Shown one piece after another: positions 37,056 through 46,769 of a DNA stretch of 64,000 nt. The notes below the pieces were generated by a model. The model ran no database searches, was not told where the DNA came from, and saw only the letters and a program-made list of their open reading frames with translations. The translations under genes and the position numbers were made by a program. The stretch's first letter is position 1, and each line of letters begins with the position of its first letter. This DNA comes from Acidobacteriaceae bacterium (lineage in GTDB: Bacteria; Acidobacteriota; Terriglobia; Terriglobales; Acidobacteriaceae): the NCBI GenBank assembly GCA_003170825.1, contig PMYL01000013.1, forward strand, positions 20,046 through 84,045, given 5' to 3'.

Positions 37056-38465
37056 TTATTCTTCCGCGGCCTTCAGCATCGCCGCCAGGCTGCGCTCCAC
37101 GTCTTCCTTGGTGGTAGCCCACGACGACACGCTGATCCGCATCGCCGTCTGTCCCTGCCAGACGGTCGAGCCGCACCAGCAGGTTCCCTCCGTCTGCAAC
37201 CGTGCGATGGTGGCGAGCGTCTTCTCCGCCGTGCCGAAAGACACCAGCACCTGGTTGATGACCACCTCGTTCAGCACCTGGTAGCCGGCGGCGCGCAGCC
37301 CCTGCGCAAACCGGCGGGCATGGCCCGAGGTCCGCTCCACAATCTCCGCCATCCCGGACCGCCCAAGCGACCGCAACCCGGCCCACAGTTCCACCCCGCG
37401 CGCCCTCCGCGACAGTTCCGGGTTGTAGTCCGATGGCTCGCGATGTTCTCCCAGAGCCAGATATGACGCCTGAATCGACATGGCCGCCCGCAGATGATCA
37501 GGATCGCGCACCAGGGCAATGCCGCAGTCGTAGCCGATATTGGGCCACTTGTGCCCGTCGGTGGCCCAGGAGTCGGCCTGCTCGAATCCCTTGGTCCAGC
37601 GGTGGTATTCCAGCGAAGCCGCCGCCCACAATCCGAAGGCCCCATCCACATGAATCCACGCTCCGGCCGCCCGCGCCGCCGGGCAAATCGCCGCCGCCGC
37701 ATCGAAGGCGCCGGTATTCACGTTTCCCGCCTGCAAACAGAGGATGGTCTGGGCGTCCAGATGGGGTAGCGCATCGGTCCTCATCCGTCCCTGGCCGTCC
37801 ACCGGCACCCGCACCACCCGCTTGCGGCCCAGGCCCAGCAGGCTCAGCGCCTTCAACACCGAGGCATGAGCCTCTTCGCCCACCACCACGGTAATCGGCG
37901 GCGCTCCGAACAGCCCGTCGGCCTCCGCGTCCCATCCGGCGCGGGCCAGCAGGGCGTGCCGGGCCGCAGCCAGCGCGGTAAAGTTGGCCATGGTGGCTCC
38001 GGTCACCACCGCGCCGCCGGTTCCCTCCGGCAGCCCCAGCAGTTGCCGCACCCATTCGAGCGCAATCTCTTCCAGCACGATGGCTGCGGGCGACTGCACA
38101 AAGAACGCCGCATTCTGGTCCCACGCGCTCACCAGCCAGGACGCGGCCAGCGCCGCCGGCAGGCAGCCGCCGTTCACAAACCCGAAGTTCCGCCCGCCCG
38201 TCTTGGCCACCGTAGCCGGCGACCCATAGGTATCCAGCAGATGCAGAACCGCCTCCGCGCTCGTCGGCCCCGGCGGCAGCGGCCCCCGCAAAGCGCTCAG
38301 GGCGGCTACTGCCTCCGGACGGGGCGCAACGGAGCGCGCATCCTCGCCTTCCAGGTAGTCCATAGCGTCACGGGCGGCGCGCTTCAACAGAGCGGTGCGG
38401 GCTTCGGCAACGGAAGCGGCGGATGAGGGCGGGTGGGGCGAATGGGGAGGATGAGAAGCAGCCAT
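37056..38465 (-). CDS. PLP-dependent amino-acid decarboxylase-like protein
   Basis: Fold-type I PLP enzyme of 469 residues. HVDGAFGLWAAASLEY holds the PLP-interacting Asp and TDGHKWPN near residue 303 the Schiff-base Lys. The segment GAVVTGATMANFTALAAARHALLA is the phosphate-binding region. It is related to the enzyme at 6263-7639 only at superfamily level: the Lys block is DGHKWPN here and DPHKHG there. The start is uncertain: the ORF track position is a GTG, and the ATG at 38465 lacks a clear ribosome site. The first 30 residues are His/Pro/Ser-rich. Substrate unknown. Confidence 0.85.
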   Translation of the reverse strand: MAASHPPHSPHPPSSAASVAEARTALLKRAARDAMDYLEGEDARSVAPRPEAVAALSALRGPLPPGPTSAEAVLHLLDTYGSPATVAKTGGRNFGFVNGGCLPAALAASWLVSAWDQNAAFFVQSPAAIVLEEIALEWVRQLLGLPEGTGGAVVTGATMANFTALAAARHALLARAGWDAEADGLFGAPPITVVVGEEAHASVLKALSLLGLGRKRVVRVPVDGQGRMRTDALPHLDAQTILCLQAGNVNTGAFDAAAAICPAARAAGAWIHVDGAFGLWAAASLEYHRWTKGFEQADSWATDGHKWPNIGYDCGIALVRDPDHLRAAMSIQASYLALGEHREPSDYNPELSRRARGVELWAGLRSLGRSGMAEIVERTSGHARRFAQGLRAAGYQVLNEVVINQVLVSFGTAEKTLATIARLQTEGTCWCGSTVWQGQTAMRISVSSWATTKEDVERSLAAMLKAAEE

Positions 38466-38513
38466 AGATAATGCTGAGTCTAGCACCGGAGCTTAATCTC
38501 GCTGCCCGTACGC

Positions 38514-39620
38514 CTACTTCTTCACCGCGGGTTGGGCTGGCTTGACCAAAGGCACCTCAAAGAAGCCTATGTGCAGTTCGGCGGTGGGAATGAAGTTGGT
38601 CAGGTGAACCTGAAAATGGTCTGCGTCGAGCTTTTCCACCTTGCCATTGGCTGGCGAGCAGAAGCTGATGAGGGTTTTCCTGTCCTGCTCCGGTTGCGGG
38701 CGCTCGATGATGAGCGTGAAGTCCTCAATGGGCCGCTGCCAGGTGTTGGCACTGGTCAGGATGAAGTCCACCCATTGAGGATAAGCGACTCCGGCGACAA
38801 GCCTTTCGTCCTCCGTCTTTGCTTGGGAGGCGCTCTCGCGAAGCTGCCGTGCGAGTGTCCTCAGAAATGGTTGGTTTACGCAAAACCCAGAGAGCAGTTT
38901 GACATCATCCGGGTCGTCGCCCTTACCGTGGCCAGTATTGAACTGTGCAAGAAAATCCTCTACATCGGGCGGATCAATCTGTGTGAATCCTACGGCAGGC
39001 GAGTATTCATGCCGGATGTGAACCGTGGAGTGGGCCGGGAAGGTCTGCGTCCAGTGGTATTGCAGATGAACGGTCCAACTGGCGGATTGCTGATCCGTAT
39101 CGAAAAGTCCCAGCGCCACAAGCCGATTCTGCTCAGTTTTTGGCAATTGAGTGAGGTCGTGAATCAGAATGCCTCCGTCGGGAAGCTCCTCGAAGTGGCC
39201 GAAGCTGGCAACGTCGATCTTATCGGTGGCCAGAATCGCTGTAACATCTTTTCCCTTGAGTGTTGCCTTGGCCTCGGCTTGGAATGTGACCGGCTTCCCA
39301 TTGATTCGCAGCCTAAAGTCGGAAAAAGACTCCTCGGTGAGCGACTGCTGTTGCCAATAATTCTCATACGGCGGCACGGGAAACGCCCCCTCAGTGGTCA
39401 CATCCTGGTCCGTATCGTTGCGAAAGTCGTAATCGACCACCACTTTCTTGTCGCTGATGCGGAGAACCTCTTTGGCCATCACAATCCGAGTCTCGCGGCG
39501 AGGAACCAGCCCTCCGGCGGCGATGGCGGCGGCCGAGTCGTCGGCCAGCGCGGATACAGATGGGGCAAGGGCCAATACGGCGGTCAGAAGTACAGTTCGG
39601 AGAACAACTTCCTGGTTCAT
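38514..39620 (-). CDS. DUF4424-family exported protein
   Basis: Secreted or periplasmic protein of 368 residues with a signal peptide (VVLRTVLLTAVLALAPSVSALA). The mature start DDSAAAIAAGGLVPRRETRIVMAKE and the block VVVDYDFRNDTDQDV are typical of DUF4424 proteins, whose function is unknown. A second half rich in aromatic residues includes HIRHEYSPAVGF and ISFCSPANGK. The ATG at 39620 fits the signal peptide better than the ORF track start at 39656. The gene stands alone, convergent to nothing and divergent from rimP. Confidence 0.82.
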   Translation of the reverse strand: MNQEVVLRTVLLTAVLALAPSVSALADDSAAAIAAGGLVPRRETRIVMAKEVLRISDKKVVVDYDFRNDTDQDVTTEGAFPVPPYENYWQQQSLTEESFSDFRLRINGKPVTFQAEAKATLKGKDVTAILATDKIDVASFGHFEELPDGGILIHDLTQLPKTEQNRLVALGLFDTDQQSASWTVHLQYHWTQTFPAHSTVHIRHEYSPAVGFTQIDPPDVEDFLAQFNTGHGKGDDPDDVKLLSGFCVNQPFLRTLARQLRESASQAKTEDERLVAGVAYPQWVDFILTSANTWQRPIEDFTLIIERPQPEQDRKTLISFCSPANGKVEKLDADHFQVHLTNFIPTAELHIGFFEVPLVKPAQPAVKK

Positions 39621-39799
39621 AGCCGAAAGTATGGCAGATTGGCGGGGTCGCCACAATCCTTGGAGCCTTCAGGGGGCGGTTTTTCGGCCCTTCCGTCCCA
39701 TTTGCATATTGAATTTTCCCGCATTTCGCCGTATGCTAAGGATGCAGACGAATTTGTCCGCCATGGTTGCCGTGGGTAGGCCGGCTGGCGGAGAGAGGA

Positions 39800-39826
39800 G
39801 TGGGCTTACAGCCCACTTTTTATTTG
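39800..39826 (+). terminator. Terminator-like hairpin in the rimP leader
   Basis: GTGGGCT-tac-AGCCCAC followed by TTTTTATTT looks like an intrinsic terminator pointing toward rimP, although no plus-strand gene precedes it. It may be an attenuator of the rimP-nusA-infB transcript. A second small hairpin CCGGG...CCCGG follows at about 39838. Function inferred. Confidence 0.5.
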
Positions 39827-39867
39827 CGGCAAAACCTCCGGGCTGAACCCCCGGAAATAGCCGCCAA

Positions 39868-40524
39868 ATGAGCGGCGTGGGAACGATGGCAGTCAAGCTG
39901 GACGAAATTCGATCGGCGGCGGCACGAGTGGCCGCTTCGCATGGGCTGGACGTGGTGGACGTGGAACTTGCCGGCCCTGCGAAAGAGCGCATTCTTCGCG
40001 TTTTCCTCGAAAAGAACGCCGAGGGGCGGGCGCGGCTGAAGGCGGCGATTGCGGCCGGAGCCGCCGGGGACGGAATGGATGCCCTTCCGGAACGGCTGAT
40101 CCAGGAAGCTCAGGAGGGCACGCTGAGCCCGGATCGTCTGGAGCAGCTTTCCGGCATCACACATGAGGATTGCGCCGCCTTTAGCCGGGATTTTGGCGTG
40201 CTGCTGGATGTCGAAGACCTGATTCCCGGCGCGGAGTACACGCTGGAGGCAAGTTCTCCGGGGCTGGACCGCAAGCTGAGCAGGCCGGAGGAGTTTCAAC
40301 GGTTTTTAGGAAGCCTGGTGAAGGTGCAGACCTTCGAGCCGATCCGCAACAACCGGCACTGGCAGGGACGGCTGGTAGCCGGAACAGAAACCGGAACCGG
40401 ACAAACGATCACGCTCGACCTGAACGCGGTCAAGCAGAACAGCAAGAGCCGGAAGACCGGCGTCAGCACGGTGGAGATTGCGCTCGGCAACATCGAAAAG
40501 GCGCAACTGGTGCCGGAGATCTGA
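39868..40524 (+). CDS. rimP: Ribosome maturation factor RimP
   Basis: Assembly factor for the 30S subunit. The N-terminal domain begins LDEIRSAAARVAASHGLDVVDVEL and the central signature ALLDVED-type block reads VLLDVEDLIPGAEYTLEASSPGLDRKL, cited here for SSPGLDR. The C-terminal Sm-like domain includes LVKVQTFEPI. Between the strands of the first domain lies a 40-residue insert (residues 50-92) absent from E. coli RimP. The ATG at 39868 or the one six codons later (39886, with GGGA upstream) are both possible. First gene of the rimP-nusA-infB operon. Confidence 0.95.
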   Translation: MSGVGTMAVKLDEIRSAAARVAASHGLDVVDVELAGPAKERILRVFLEKNAEGRARLKAAIAAGAAGDGMDALPERLIQEAQEGTLSPDRLEQLSGITHEDCAAFSRDFGVLLDVEDLIPGAEYTLEASSPGLDRKLSRPEEFQRFLGSLVKVQTFEPIRNNRHWQGRLVAGTETGTGQTITLDLNAVKQNSKSRKTGVSTVEIALGNIEKAQLVPEI

Positions 40525-40554
40525 AGAGTTTTTGAGCAACGCAAGACGTGAAGG

Positions 40555-40697
40555 GGACGGGCTTCAGCCCGTCCGTTGATGAAGCGAGAAGTCCGCGGCT
40601 TTAGCCGCTGAAGGAATGCAGAGTTTGGAAGGATTTTCCCTCAGGGGCTAAAGCCCCGGTTTCTCAAGCTGACTTCTCGTACGGGCTAAAGCCCGTA
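40555..40697. repeat. Cluster of four palindromes with core GGCTNNAGCC upstream of nusA
   Basis: GGACGGGCTTCAGCCCGTCC (40555-40574), GCGGCTTTAGCCGC (40595-40608), GGGGCTAAAGCCCC (40644-40657) and TACGGGCTAAAGCCCGTA (40680-40697) are four perfect hairpins sharing GGCT-NN-AGCC and joined by TCTCGT/CTTCAAC-type spacers. They fill the gap between rimP and nusA. The same family occurs at 12866-13000. Confidence 0.85.
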
Positions 40698-40777
40698 CCC
40701 TTCAACACAACCAACCAAGCCGGCATGGGCCAGCAACCGCCTCCACCGCGAGCGACAAACGAGAGAGCAAGCAGAGT

Positions 40778-42382
40778 ATGGCCACCAGCGTTTTGTACCA
40801 GAGCATTGAGGCCCTGAGCCAGGAGAAGGGCATTGAACCCGGCATCGTTGTCGGCGCCGTCGAGGAGGCCATCGCCCTGGCCACGCGCAAGTTCTACAAG
40901 ACCCAGGAAAACATGCGCGGGGAGCTGAACAAGGAGACCGGCGAGATTTTGGCCTACATCTACAAGACGGTGGTGGCCGACGAGGAGCCCATCGAGGACC
41001 CGCTGAACCAGATCACGCTGACCGAGGCCAAGGAACTGGCGCCGGACGTGGAGGTGGGCAGCGAGATCCGGCTCTACCGCGACACTAGTCCCCTGGGCCG
41101 CATCGCCGCGCAACTGGCCAAGCAGGTCATCTTCCAGAAGGTGCGCGAGGCCGAGCGCGATACGGTCTTCAACGAGTACGCCCACCGCGAAAAGGAAGTG
41201 CTGAACGCGACCGTAAAGCGGATCGAGGGCCAGGACGTGATCTACGACCTGGGCAAGGCGGAAGCCCGCTGCCCCAAGCGCGAGCAGTCGCGGCTGGAGC
41301 AGTTCTCGATCGGCGAGCGCGTCCGCGTGGTTCTGCTCAAGGTGGACCGCGCCTCCAAGGGACCGCAGGTGGTCGTCTCTCGCGCCGCGCCGGAACTGGT
41401 GCAGAACCTGTTCCAGTCGGAAGTCCCTGAGATCTACGACAACACCGTGGTCATCCGCGCCATTGCTCGCGAGGCCGGCGAGCGCACCAAGATCGCCGTG
41501 CAGAGCCGCGACAAGGACGTTGACCCGGTGGGCGCCTGCGTGGGCATGAAGGGCATGCGCGTGCAATCCATCATCCGCGAACTGCGCGGCGAAAAGATCG
41601 ACATCATCGAGTTCAGCGACGAGATCACCACCTTCGCCGAGAAGGCGCTGCAGCCGGCCAAGGTCAGCCGCGTGTCGATTTCCGATCTTACCGACAAGCA
41701 ACTGGAAGTCATCGTGGACGACACGCAACTCTCCCTGGCCATCGGCAAGAAGGGCCAGAACGTACGCCTGGCGGCCAAGCTGCTGGGCTGGAAGATCGAC
41801 ATCAAGAGCGAAGAGGAGAAGCGCCAGGAGGTCGAGCAGCAGATGCAGGCCCTCTCCGGCGGTCCTTCCACGCCCATCGAGCAGGTCACCGCGCTGGGCG
41901 ACGGCATTATCCAGAAGCTGGTCACCGCCGGCATCACCACCGTCGAGGCCCTGGCCGACATGACCCCCGAGCAGCTCGAGGAGATTCCCGGCATCGGCGA
42001 AAAGACCCTCGAAAAAATCAGCATCGCCGTGCGCCACTACTTCGGCCACTTTGAAGAAGGCGAAGAAGGCCATGTGCCCGAGACCGCGGAAACAGAATCC
42101 GCGGAAGCGGCCGCCGGAGAAGAACCCGGCGAGGCGCTTCCGGGTGAGGCTGAGGTGGAGAACGCGCCCGCGATTGTGGCAAGTGCGGAAGCGGAGGCGG
42201 AAAACGCAGCCGTGGTTCTGGAAGAAGCGGAAAGCGTCAGTGCGGCTGAAACAGACACAGAGACACTCCCCGCGGCTGAAGCGGCAATTGAGAACGTCCC
42301 CGATGCCGATGAGTCGCCGGAAGCGAGCGAGACAGCAAGCGGAATTGAAGATGAGCAGGCGGCCAAAGAGGACGGCGCGTAA
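40778..42382 (+). CDS. nusA: Transcription elongation/termination factor NusA
   Basis: RNA polymerase-binding factor for pausing, termination and antitermination. Domains in order: N-terminal polymerase-binding region 1-130, S1 at about 135-200 (NATVKRIEGQDVIYDLGKA), KH1 with DPVGACVGMKGMRVQSI, KH2 with AIGKKGQNVRLAAKLLGW, and a helix-hairpin-helix region (LADMTPEQLEEIPGIGEKTLEK) near residue 395. The last 100 residues are an acidic Glu/Ala-rich tail. An intact gene of 534 residues. The cluster of palindromes before it may act as mRNA processing or stability sites in the operon. Confidence 0.97.
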   Translation: MATSVLYQSIEALSQEKGIEPGIVVGAVEEAIALATRKFYKTQENMRGELNKETGEILAYIYKTVVADEEPIEDPLNQITLTEAKELAPDVEVGSEIRLYRDTSPLGRIAAQLAKQVIFQKVREAERDTVFNEYAHREKEVLNATVKRIEGQDVIYDLGKAEARCPKREQSRLEQFSIGERVRVVLLKVDRASKGPQVVVSRAAPELVQNLFQSEVPEIYDNTVVIRAIAREAGERTKIAVQSRDKDVDPVGACVGMKGMRVQSIIRELRGEKIDIIEFSDEITTFAEKALQPAKVSRVSISDLTDKQLEVIVDDTQLSLAIGKKGQNVRLAAKLLGWKIDIKSEEEKRQEVEQQMQALSGGPSTPIEQVTALGDGIIQKLVTAGITTVEALADMTPEQLEEIPGIGEKTLEKISIAVRHYFGHFEEGEEGHVPETAETESAEAAAGEEPGEALPGEAEVENAPAIVASAEAEAENAAVVLEEAESVSAAETDTETLPAAEAAIENVPDADESPEASETASGIEDEQAAKEDGA

Positions 42383-42504
42383 CATGCGCCACACTCTTTA
42401 CGGTCAATCGGATAATGGTAATTCCATGAACGGCCATTGCCATGAGGTCGTCCGCCGCGGCGGACGACTAAGGGCTTTGGGCAGCACATTTTGAAAAGAG
42501 GCGG

Positions 42505-45500
42505 ATGAGTAAGGTTCGAATCAACGAACTCGCGCGCGAGATGGAAGTCAAGAGCAGCCAGGTTCTTGACATTTTGGCGGAACTCGGCCTGGCCGGCGGC
42601 AAGACCCATTCCAGCTCGCTGGAAGAACACGAGGCACAGAAGGTTCGCGCGCAATTCGAGCGCGGATCGCGGCCGAGCGGCCACGCCAGCGCCGCGCCGT
42701 CGCGCGCCCCACAGACCATTGCGCCCAAAATTGATCTCTCGCATATCTCCAAGCCCGGTGACGTGCTGAAGGCCATTCAGGCCAACAAGCAAAAAGAAGA
42801 GCAAGAGGCGCGCCAGATTCATGCGCCCGCGCGTCCGAAAGCCGCACCGGCCGAGCCTGCCAAACCCGCGCCTTCCGCGGCCGCGCCCGTCGCGCCTTCG
42901 CCGCACCCTGGCCGTCCGGAACCGCGCAAGGTTGTTCCTCAGCCGCGCCAGGCGCCGCCCATCGTCGCCGCCCCCCCCGCTCCGCCGGCCATTGCCTCCC
43001 GCCCACCGGCCGGTCCGGTGGTTGCCAAGGCACGGGTAGGCATTGTTGCCGCGCCGCGTCCGGCGGTCGTGGTGGCGCCGCCTCCTGTAGCCGTGGTGGT
43101 CAAGCCGCCAGTGGCCCCAGGCGTTGCATCCCCCCGCGAAGAGCAGCCGCAAGCAGGCAAGAAGCCAGCCGCCGCAATCAAACCGGCTGCCGCTCCGCCC
43201 GCACACTCCGTCGCCGCTCCTGCCGGCCCGCCTCCGGCCGCCGCTGCCGCGGCTGCGTCTTCCACCGTTGAGGTTGAGCCGGCTCCGCCTGCCTCAGAAG
43301 CCCTCACAGCCGCATCGGGGACAGACACGCCAGCCATCCCTGTTGCACCCGAACCCACGGCCACTGCCGCTCCAGCGCGTCGCACACAGGGCCATACGCA
43401 GACCGCATCGCCAACCCATGCGCTGCCCGCCCGCCGCATGGTCATGCCCCAAACCGGGCCCCGCCCGGTCTACAAGGCGCCCATCGTGGTTCCAACCGCC
43501 CCGGTAGAAGGCGCCGGAAACCAAGCCGCCGGCGCAGGCATTCGGCGCGGCCAGCCGATTTTCGACCGCCGGCCATCGGGCGGTCCCGGCAGCTATCCAC
43601 AACGCACGTCGGGAGCCCCCCCGGCGCCTGGCCAATTCCCCGGCGGACCGCGTCCCAAGCATCCTACCCGCACCACCCCAGGCGGCTACGCCGGACCCGG
43701 CGGCCCAACCGCCCCCGGCGCACGTCCCGGTTTTGGCGCGCGGCCTGGCTTTGGACCACCCCGTCCGGGTGGCTTCGGCGGCCCTCCCCGTCCCGGCGGC
43801 GCACCGCCAACCGGCGAAGCGCCCCGCCCGCAGCGTGCCCCATCCAGAGGCCGCGGCGGACGCCCGCAGTACCCCAAAACCAAAGAAGGCCCGATGAAGG
43901 GCTTTGTGCCGCCGCCGCGCTATGGCGGGGTGCAATACGGCGGTGAGCCGCTGCCTATCACGCGCGAAATCACCGTGACCGAGGGCATCAGCGTCAAGGA
44001 CCTGGCCGAAAAGCTCGAAATTCGCGCCAAGGACCTCATCGCCACGCTGCTGATGAGCGGTATCTTCGTTACCGTCAACCAGTCCCTCGACGCCGAGATG
44101 GTCAAGGACGTCGCCGCCAAGTTCGGCGCCGCCGCCACAGTCATCAGCTACGAAGAAGAGATCTCCAACCAGGCCATCGAGGAGGTCCTCGAAGCCGAGA
44201 ACACCGGCGAGCTCGAAGTTCCCCGTTCGCCTGTGGTCACGGTCATGGGCCACGTCGATCACGGCAAAACCTCGCTGCTCGACGCCATCCGCGAAACCGA
44301 CGTGGCGGCTGGCGAGGCCGGCGGCATTACCCAGCACATCGGCGCTTACAAGGTCAAGTTTGCCAAGGAAGGCTCACCCGCTTCCGGCCGCGAGATCGTC
44401 TTCCTCGATACGCCGGGCCATGAAGCCTTCACCCGCATGAGAGCCCGCGGCGCCAAGGTCACTGACATCGTGGTCATCGTGGTTGCCGCCGACGACGGCG
44501 TCATGCCCCAGACCCTCGAGGCCATCGACCACGCCAAGGCCGCCAACGTGCCCATCATCGTGGCCATCAACAAGATCGACAAGCCCGACGCCAACCCCGA
44601 GCGCGTCAAGAAGCAGCTCGCTGACCGCGGCCTGATTCCCGAGGAGTGGGCAGCCGGCGGCGAGGGCACGGTCTTCGTCGAAGTCTCCGCCAAGAAGCGC
44701 ATCCACCTCGACCTCTTGCTCGAAATGATCTGCCTGGTCTCCGACATTCGCGCCCCCAAGGCCACTCCAGGACGCAAGGCCGTGGGCGCCGTGCTCGAAG
44801 CCAAGCTGGACCGCGGCCGCGGCGCCGTGGCCACCATCCTCATCCAGGACGGCACCCTCCACCTCAACGACAGCTATATCGTCGGCAACACCTTCGGCAA
44901 GGTTCGCGCCATGTTCGACGACCGCGGACGTGCTCTCGAGGTTGCCGGCCCCTCGACCCCAGTCGAAGTCCTCGGCCTCGAATCCATGCCCGACTCCGGC
45001 GACACCTTCCTGGTCGTGGCCGACCGCGACAAGGCCAAGGGCATCGCCCAGTACCGCAAGATGAAGGAGCGCGACGCGCAACTCGCCAAGAGCTCCCGCG
45101 TCTCTCTCGAAGGCCTCGCCGAGCAGATTCGCACCGCCGGCGTCAAGGACCTTCCCCTCATCATCAAGGGCGACGTCACCGGCTCGGTCGAGGTGCTGGC
45201 CGACTCGCTGGTCCTCATGTCCACTGAGAAGGTGCGCGTCAAGGTTATCCACAGCGGCGTCGGTTCCATCACTGAGAGCGACGTCCTTCTGGCGACAGCC
45301 TCCAACACCATCATCATCGGCTTCAACGTCCGCCCTGAGCGCAAGGCCGCCGAACTGGCGCAGCAGGAGGGCGTCCAGATTCGCCTCCACTCCATCATCT
45401 ACGAGCTGCAGGACGAGATGCGCCTGGCCATGCTCGGCCTGCTCGAACCCGTCTTCAAGGAGAACTACCTGGGCCGCGCCGAGATCATCAACGTCTTCCG

Positions 45501-45780
45501 CATCCCCAAGGTCGGCGTCATCGCCGGCTGCCGTGTCCAGGACGGCGTCATCCGCCGCGATGCCGAGGTCAAAGTCATGCGCGGCGAAGAACAGCTCTTC
45601 AAGGGCAAGATCAACTCCCTCAAGCGCTTCAAGGACGACGCCCGCGAAGTCACCAACGGCATGGAATGCGGCATCGGCCTCTCCGGCTTCAGCGACCTAA
45701 AGGTAGGCGACCTGATCGAAGCCTTCTCCACCGAAAAACTAGCCGCCGACCTCGGCGCGCTCACCACCGCCAAGGCGTAA
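42505..45780 (+). CDS. infB: Translation initiation factor IF-2
   Basis: GTPase that recruits initiator tRNA to the 30S subunit. The N-terminal IF2_N domain ([20 protein letters not shown]) is followed by about 420 residues of Ala/Pro/Gly-rich linker. A second IF2_N-like block ([18 protein letters not shown]) precedes the GTPase, with G1 [10 protein letters not shown]3 DTPGHEAF and G4 NKID. The C-terminal domains II-IV follow to the end. The linker's last 100 residues are Gly/Pro/Arg-rich ([16 protein letters not shown]). Length 1,091 residues. The usual rbfA/truB genes are not found downstream. Confidence 0.97.
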   Translation: MSKVRINELAREMEVKSSQVLDILAELGLAGGKTHSSSLEEHEAQKVRAQFERGSRPSGHASAAPSRAPQTIAPKIDLSHISKPGDVLKAIQANKQKEEQEARQIHAPARPKAAPAEPAKPAPSAAAPVAPSPHPGRPEPRKVVPQPRQAPPIVAAPPAPPAIASRPPAGPVVAKARVGIVAAPRPAVVVAPPPVAVVVKPPVAPGVASPREEQPQAGKKPAAAIKPAAAPPAHSVAAPAGPPPAAAAAAASSTVEVEPAPPASEALTAASGTDTPAIPVAPEPTATAAPARRTQGHTQTASPTHALPARRMVMPQTGPRPVYKAPIVVPTAPVEGAGNQAAGAGIRRGQPIFDRRPSGGPGSYPQRTSGAPPAPGQFPGGPRPKHPTRTTPGGYAGPGGPTAPGARPGFGARPGFGPPRPGGFGGPPRPGGAPPTGEAPRPQRAPSRGRGGRPQYPKTKEGPMKGFVPPPRYGGVQYGGEPLPITREITVTEGISVKDLAEKLEIRAKDLIATLLMSGIFVTVNQSLDAEMVKDVAAKFGAAATVISYEEEISNQAIEEVLEAENTGELEVPRSPVVTVMGHVDHGKTSLLDAIRETDVAAGEAGGITQHIGAYKVKFAKEGSPASGREIVFLDTPGHEAFTRMRARGAKVTDIVVIVVAADDGVMPQTLEAIDHAKAANVPIIVAINKIDKPDANPERVKKQLADRGLIPEEWAAGGEGTVFVEVSAKKRIHLDLLLEMICLVSDIRAPKATPGRKAVGAVLEAKLDRGRGAVATILIQDGTLHLNDSYIVGNTFGKVRAMFDDRGRALEVAGPSTPVEVLGLESMPDSGDTFLVVADRDKAKGIAQYRKMKERDAQLAKSSRVSLEGLAEQIRTAGVKDLPLIIKGDVTGSVEVLADSLVLMSTEKVRVKVIHSGVGSITESDVLLATASNTIIIGFNVRPERKAAELAQQEGVQIRLHSIIYELQDEMRLAMLGLLEPVFKENYLGRAEIINVFRIPKVGVIAGCRVQDGVIRRDAEVKVMRGEEQLFKGKINSLKRFKDDAREVTNGMECGIGLSGFSDLKVGDLIEAFSTEKLAADLGALTTAKA

Positions 45781-45792
45781 CTCCCCTTAGCT

Positions 45793-45836
45793 TCAAGAAC
45801 CGACACGGCCTGCTTCTGATTCCGAGGAGCGGGCCG
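45793..45836 (+). terminator. Candidate terminator after infB
   Basis: AGAACCG at the left pairs with CGGTTCT at the right and an inner GGCC...GGCC adds to an imperfect stem with a large loop, followed by CATTTG. Position 15 bases after the infB stop supports termination, but the stem is interrupted and the T-run is short. Confidence 0.4.
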
Positions 45837-45882
45837 GTTCTCATTTGAACCTTCGATCGATCACCCCCAAAATGCCGGGTGC

Positions 45883-45912
45883 GGGTTCCCCAGGTCGAGA
45901 CCAGAGGAACCC
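45883..45912. repeat. Palindrome at the 3' edge of the DUF5131/TcmP cassette
   Basis: GGGTTCC...GGAACCC (7-bp arms around CCAGGTCGAGACCAGA) preceded by GCCGGGTG. The GCCGGGTG lead-in also precedes the hairpin at 47683-47717 on the other side of the cassette. Confidence 0.6.
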
Positions 45913-45944
45913 AGCCTCCCACAATACTATCCCTGGTCTTTGCT

Positions 45945-46760
45945 CTAGCTGCCTGCAAGGGCTTCGACCGGTACAAATGCAGTCGAATGGGCTGGCGAAA
46001 TGGCCTCTCCTGAAATACTGGTGGGAATGGAAGGAATAAACTCTGGAAAGTTGTTATAAGTTCTTCCATCGAGGATCCGCCCGAATGCCGCCTTCCGTGT
46101 GCCACCCCATTGTTTGAAAAAGAATGGGACTCCATCTCGGCTACATTGATTCTGAATGGACCGAACCCAGGCGGGTTGCATGGGGCGCGCCCCAGGACCA
46201 CTTTCCCCGCCGACGATCACCCAAGCAATCCCGTTCAGATCAATCTCTCCAAGGTCTTCAAGCAAAGGTTCAATCGACAAAAACCGCACTGCTATGCGAG
46301 TCTTCTGTAGCTTGCGCAACCTCGGGAGTCCGTGCTTCCTGTTCTCAACGCTGACGCCCCACCAGATGTGCGGCTCGGCAGCAAAAGAACTCAATGGTCC
46401 CGATAGAAGCCGTGCCATGCGATCATGGCGTTTGGTCAAGATCTGAAAGATATGCCAGTTGGCCTCCCGCATGACTCGGGCGATTTGCAGAATGTAACTA
46501 TCCGGAATGGATTCGTGGAAAAGATCACTCATGGAATTGACAAATATCTTCCGTGGACTCTTCCAGCGAAGGGGCTCCGGGATCTTCTCCGGAACCAAGC
46601 GAACGTCGAATCCCTGTTCAAAGGGATGTCCTGGAACACCGCGAAATCGCTCCGCAAATCGTTCCGCATAACAATTTTTGCATCCGGGGCTGATCTTCGA
46701 GCAGCCGCGTACCGGATTCCACGTTGCGTCGGTCCATTCGATTGTTGTGCCAAGCGACAT
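45945..46760 (-). CDS. DUF5131 / phage Gp37-Gp68-like three-Cys-motif protein
   Basis: A 271-residue protein of the phage Gp37/Gp68 family. The opening IEWTDATWNPVRGCSKISPGCKNCYAE has the three-Cys motif (C-x6-C-x2-C), quoted here for GCSKISPGCKNCYAE. Other blocks are FVNSMSDLFHE, FQILTKRHDRM, WWGVSVENRK, FLSIEPLL and VIVGGESGPGARPM, the last reminiscent of radical-SAM-like TIM-barrel proteins. No CxxxCxxC cluster is seen, so a radical SAM function is unproven. AGGAGG lies six bases before the ATG and overlaps the TcmP stop, so the two are translationally coupled. The pair is AT-richer than the flanking genes, suggesting transfer. Confidence 0.9.
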   Translation of the reverse strand: MSLGTTIEWTDATWNPVRGCSKISPGCKNCYAERFAERFRGVPGHPFEQGFDVRLVPEKIPEPLRWKSPRKIFVNSMSDLFHESIPDSYILQIARVMREANWHIFQILTKRHDRMARLLSGPLSSFAAEPHIWWGVSVENRKHGLPRLRKLQKTRIAVRFLSIEPLLEDLGEIDLNGIAWVIVGGESGPGARPMQPAWVRSIQNQCSRDGVPFFFKQWGGTRKAAFGRILDGRTYNNFPEFIPSIPTSISGEAISPAHSTAFVPVEALAGS

Positions 46761-46769
46761 TTTGACCTC

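Noticed and set aside
45945-46760. Radical SAM enzyme annotation for the DUF5131 protein
   Set aside because: The Cys pattern is C-x6-C-x2-C, not CxxxCxxC; only a resemblance can be claimed.
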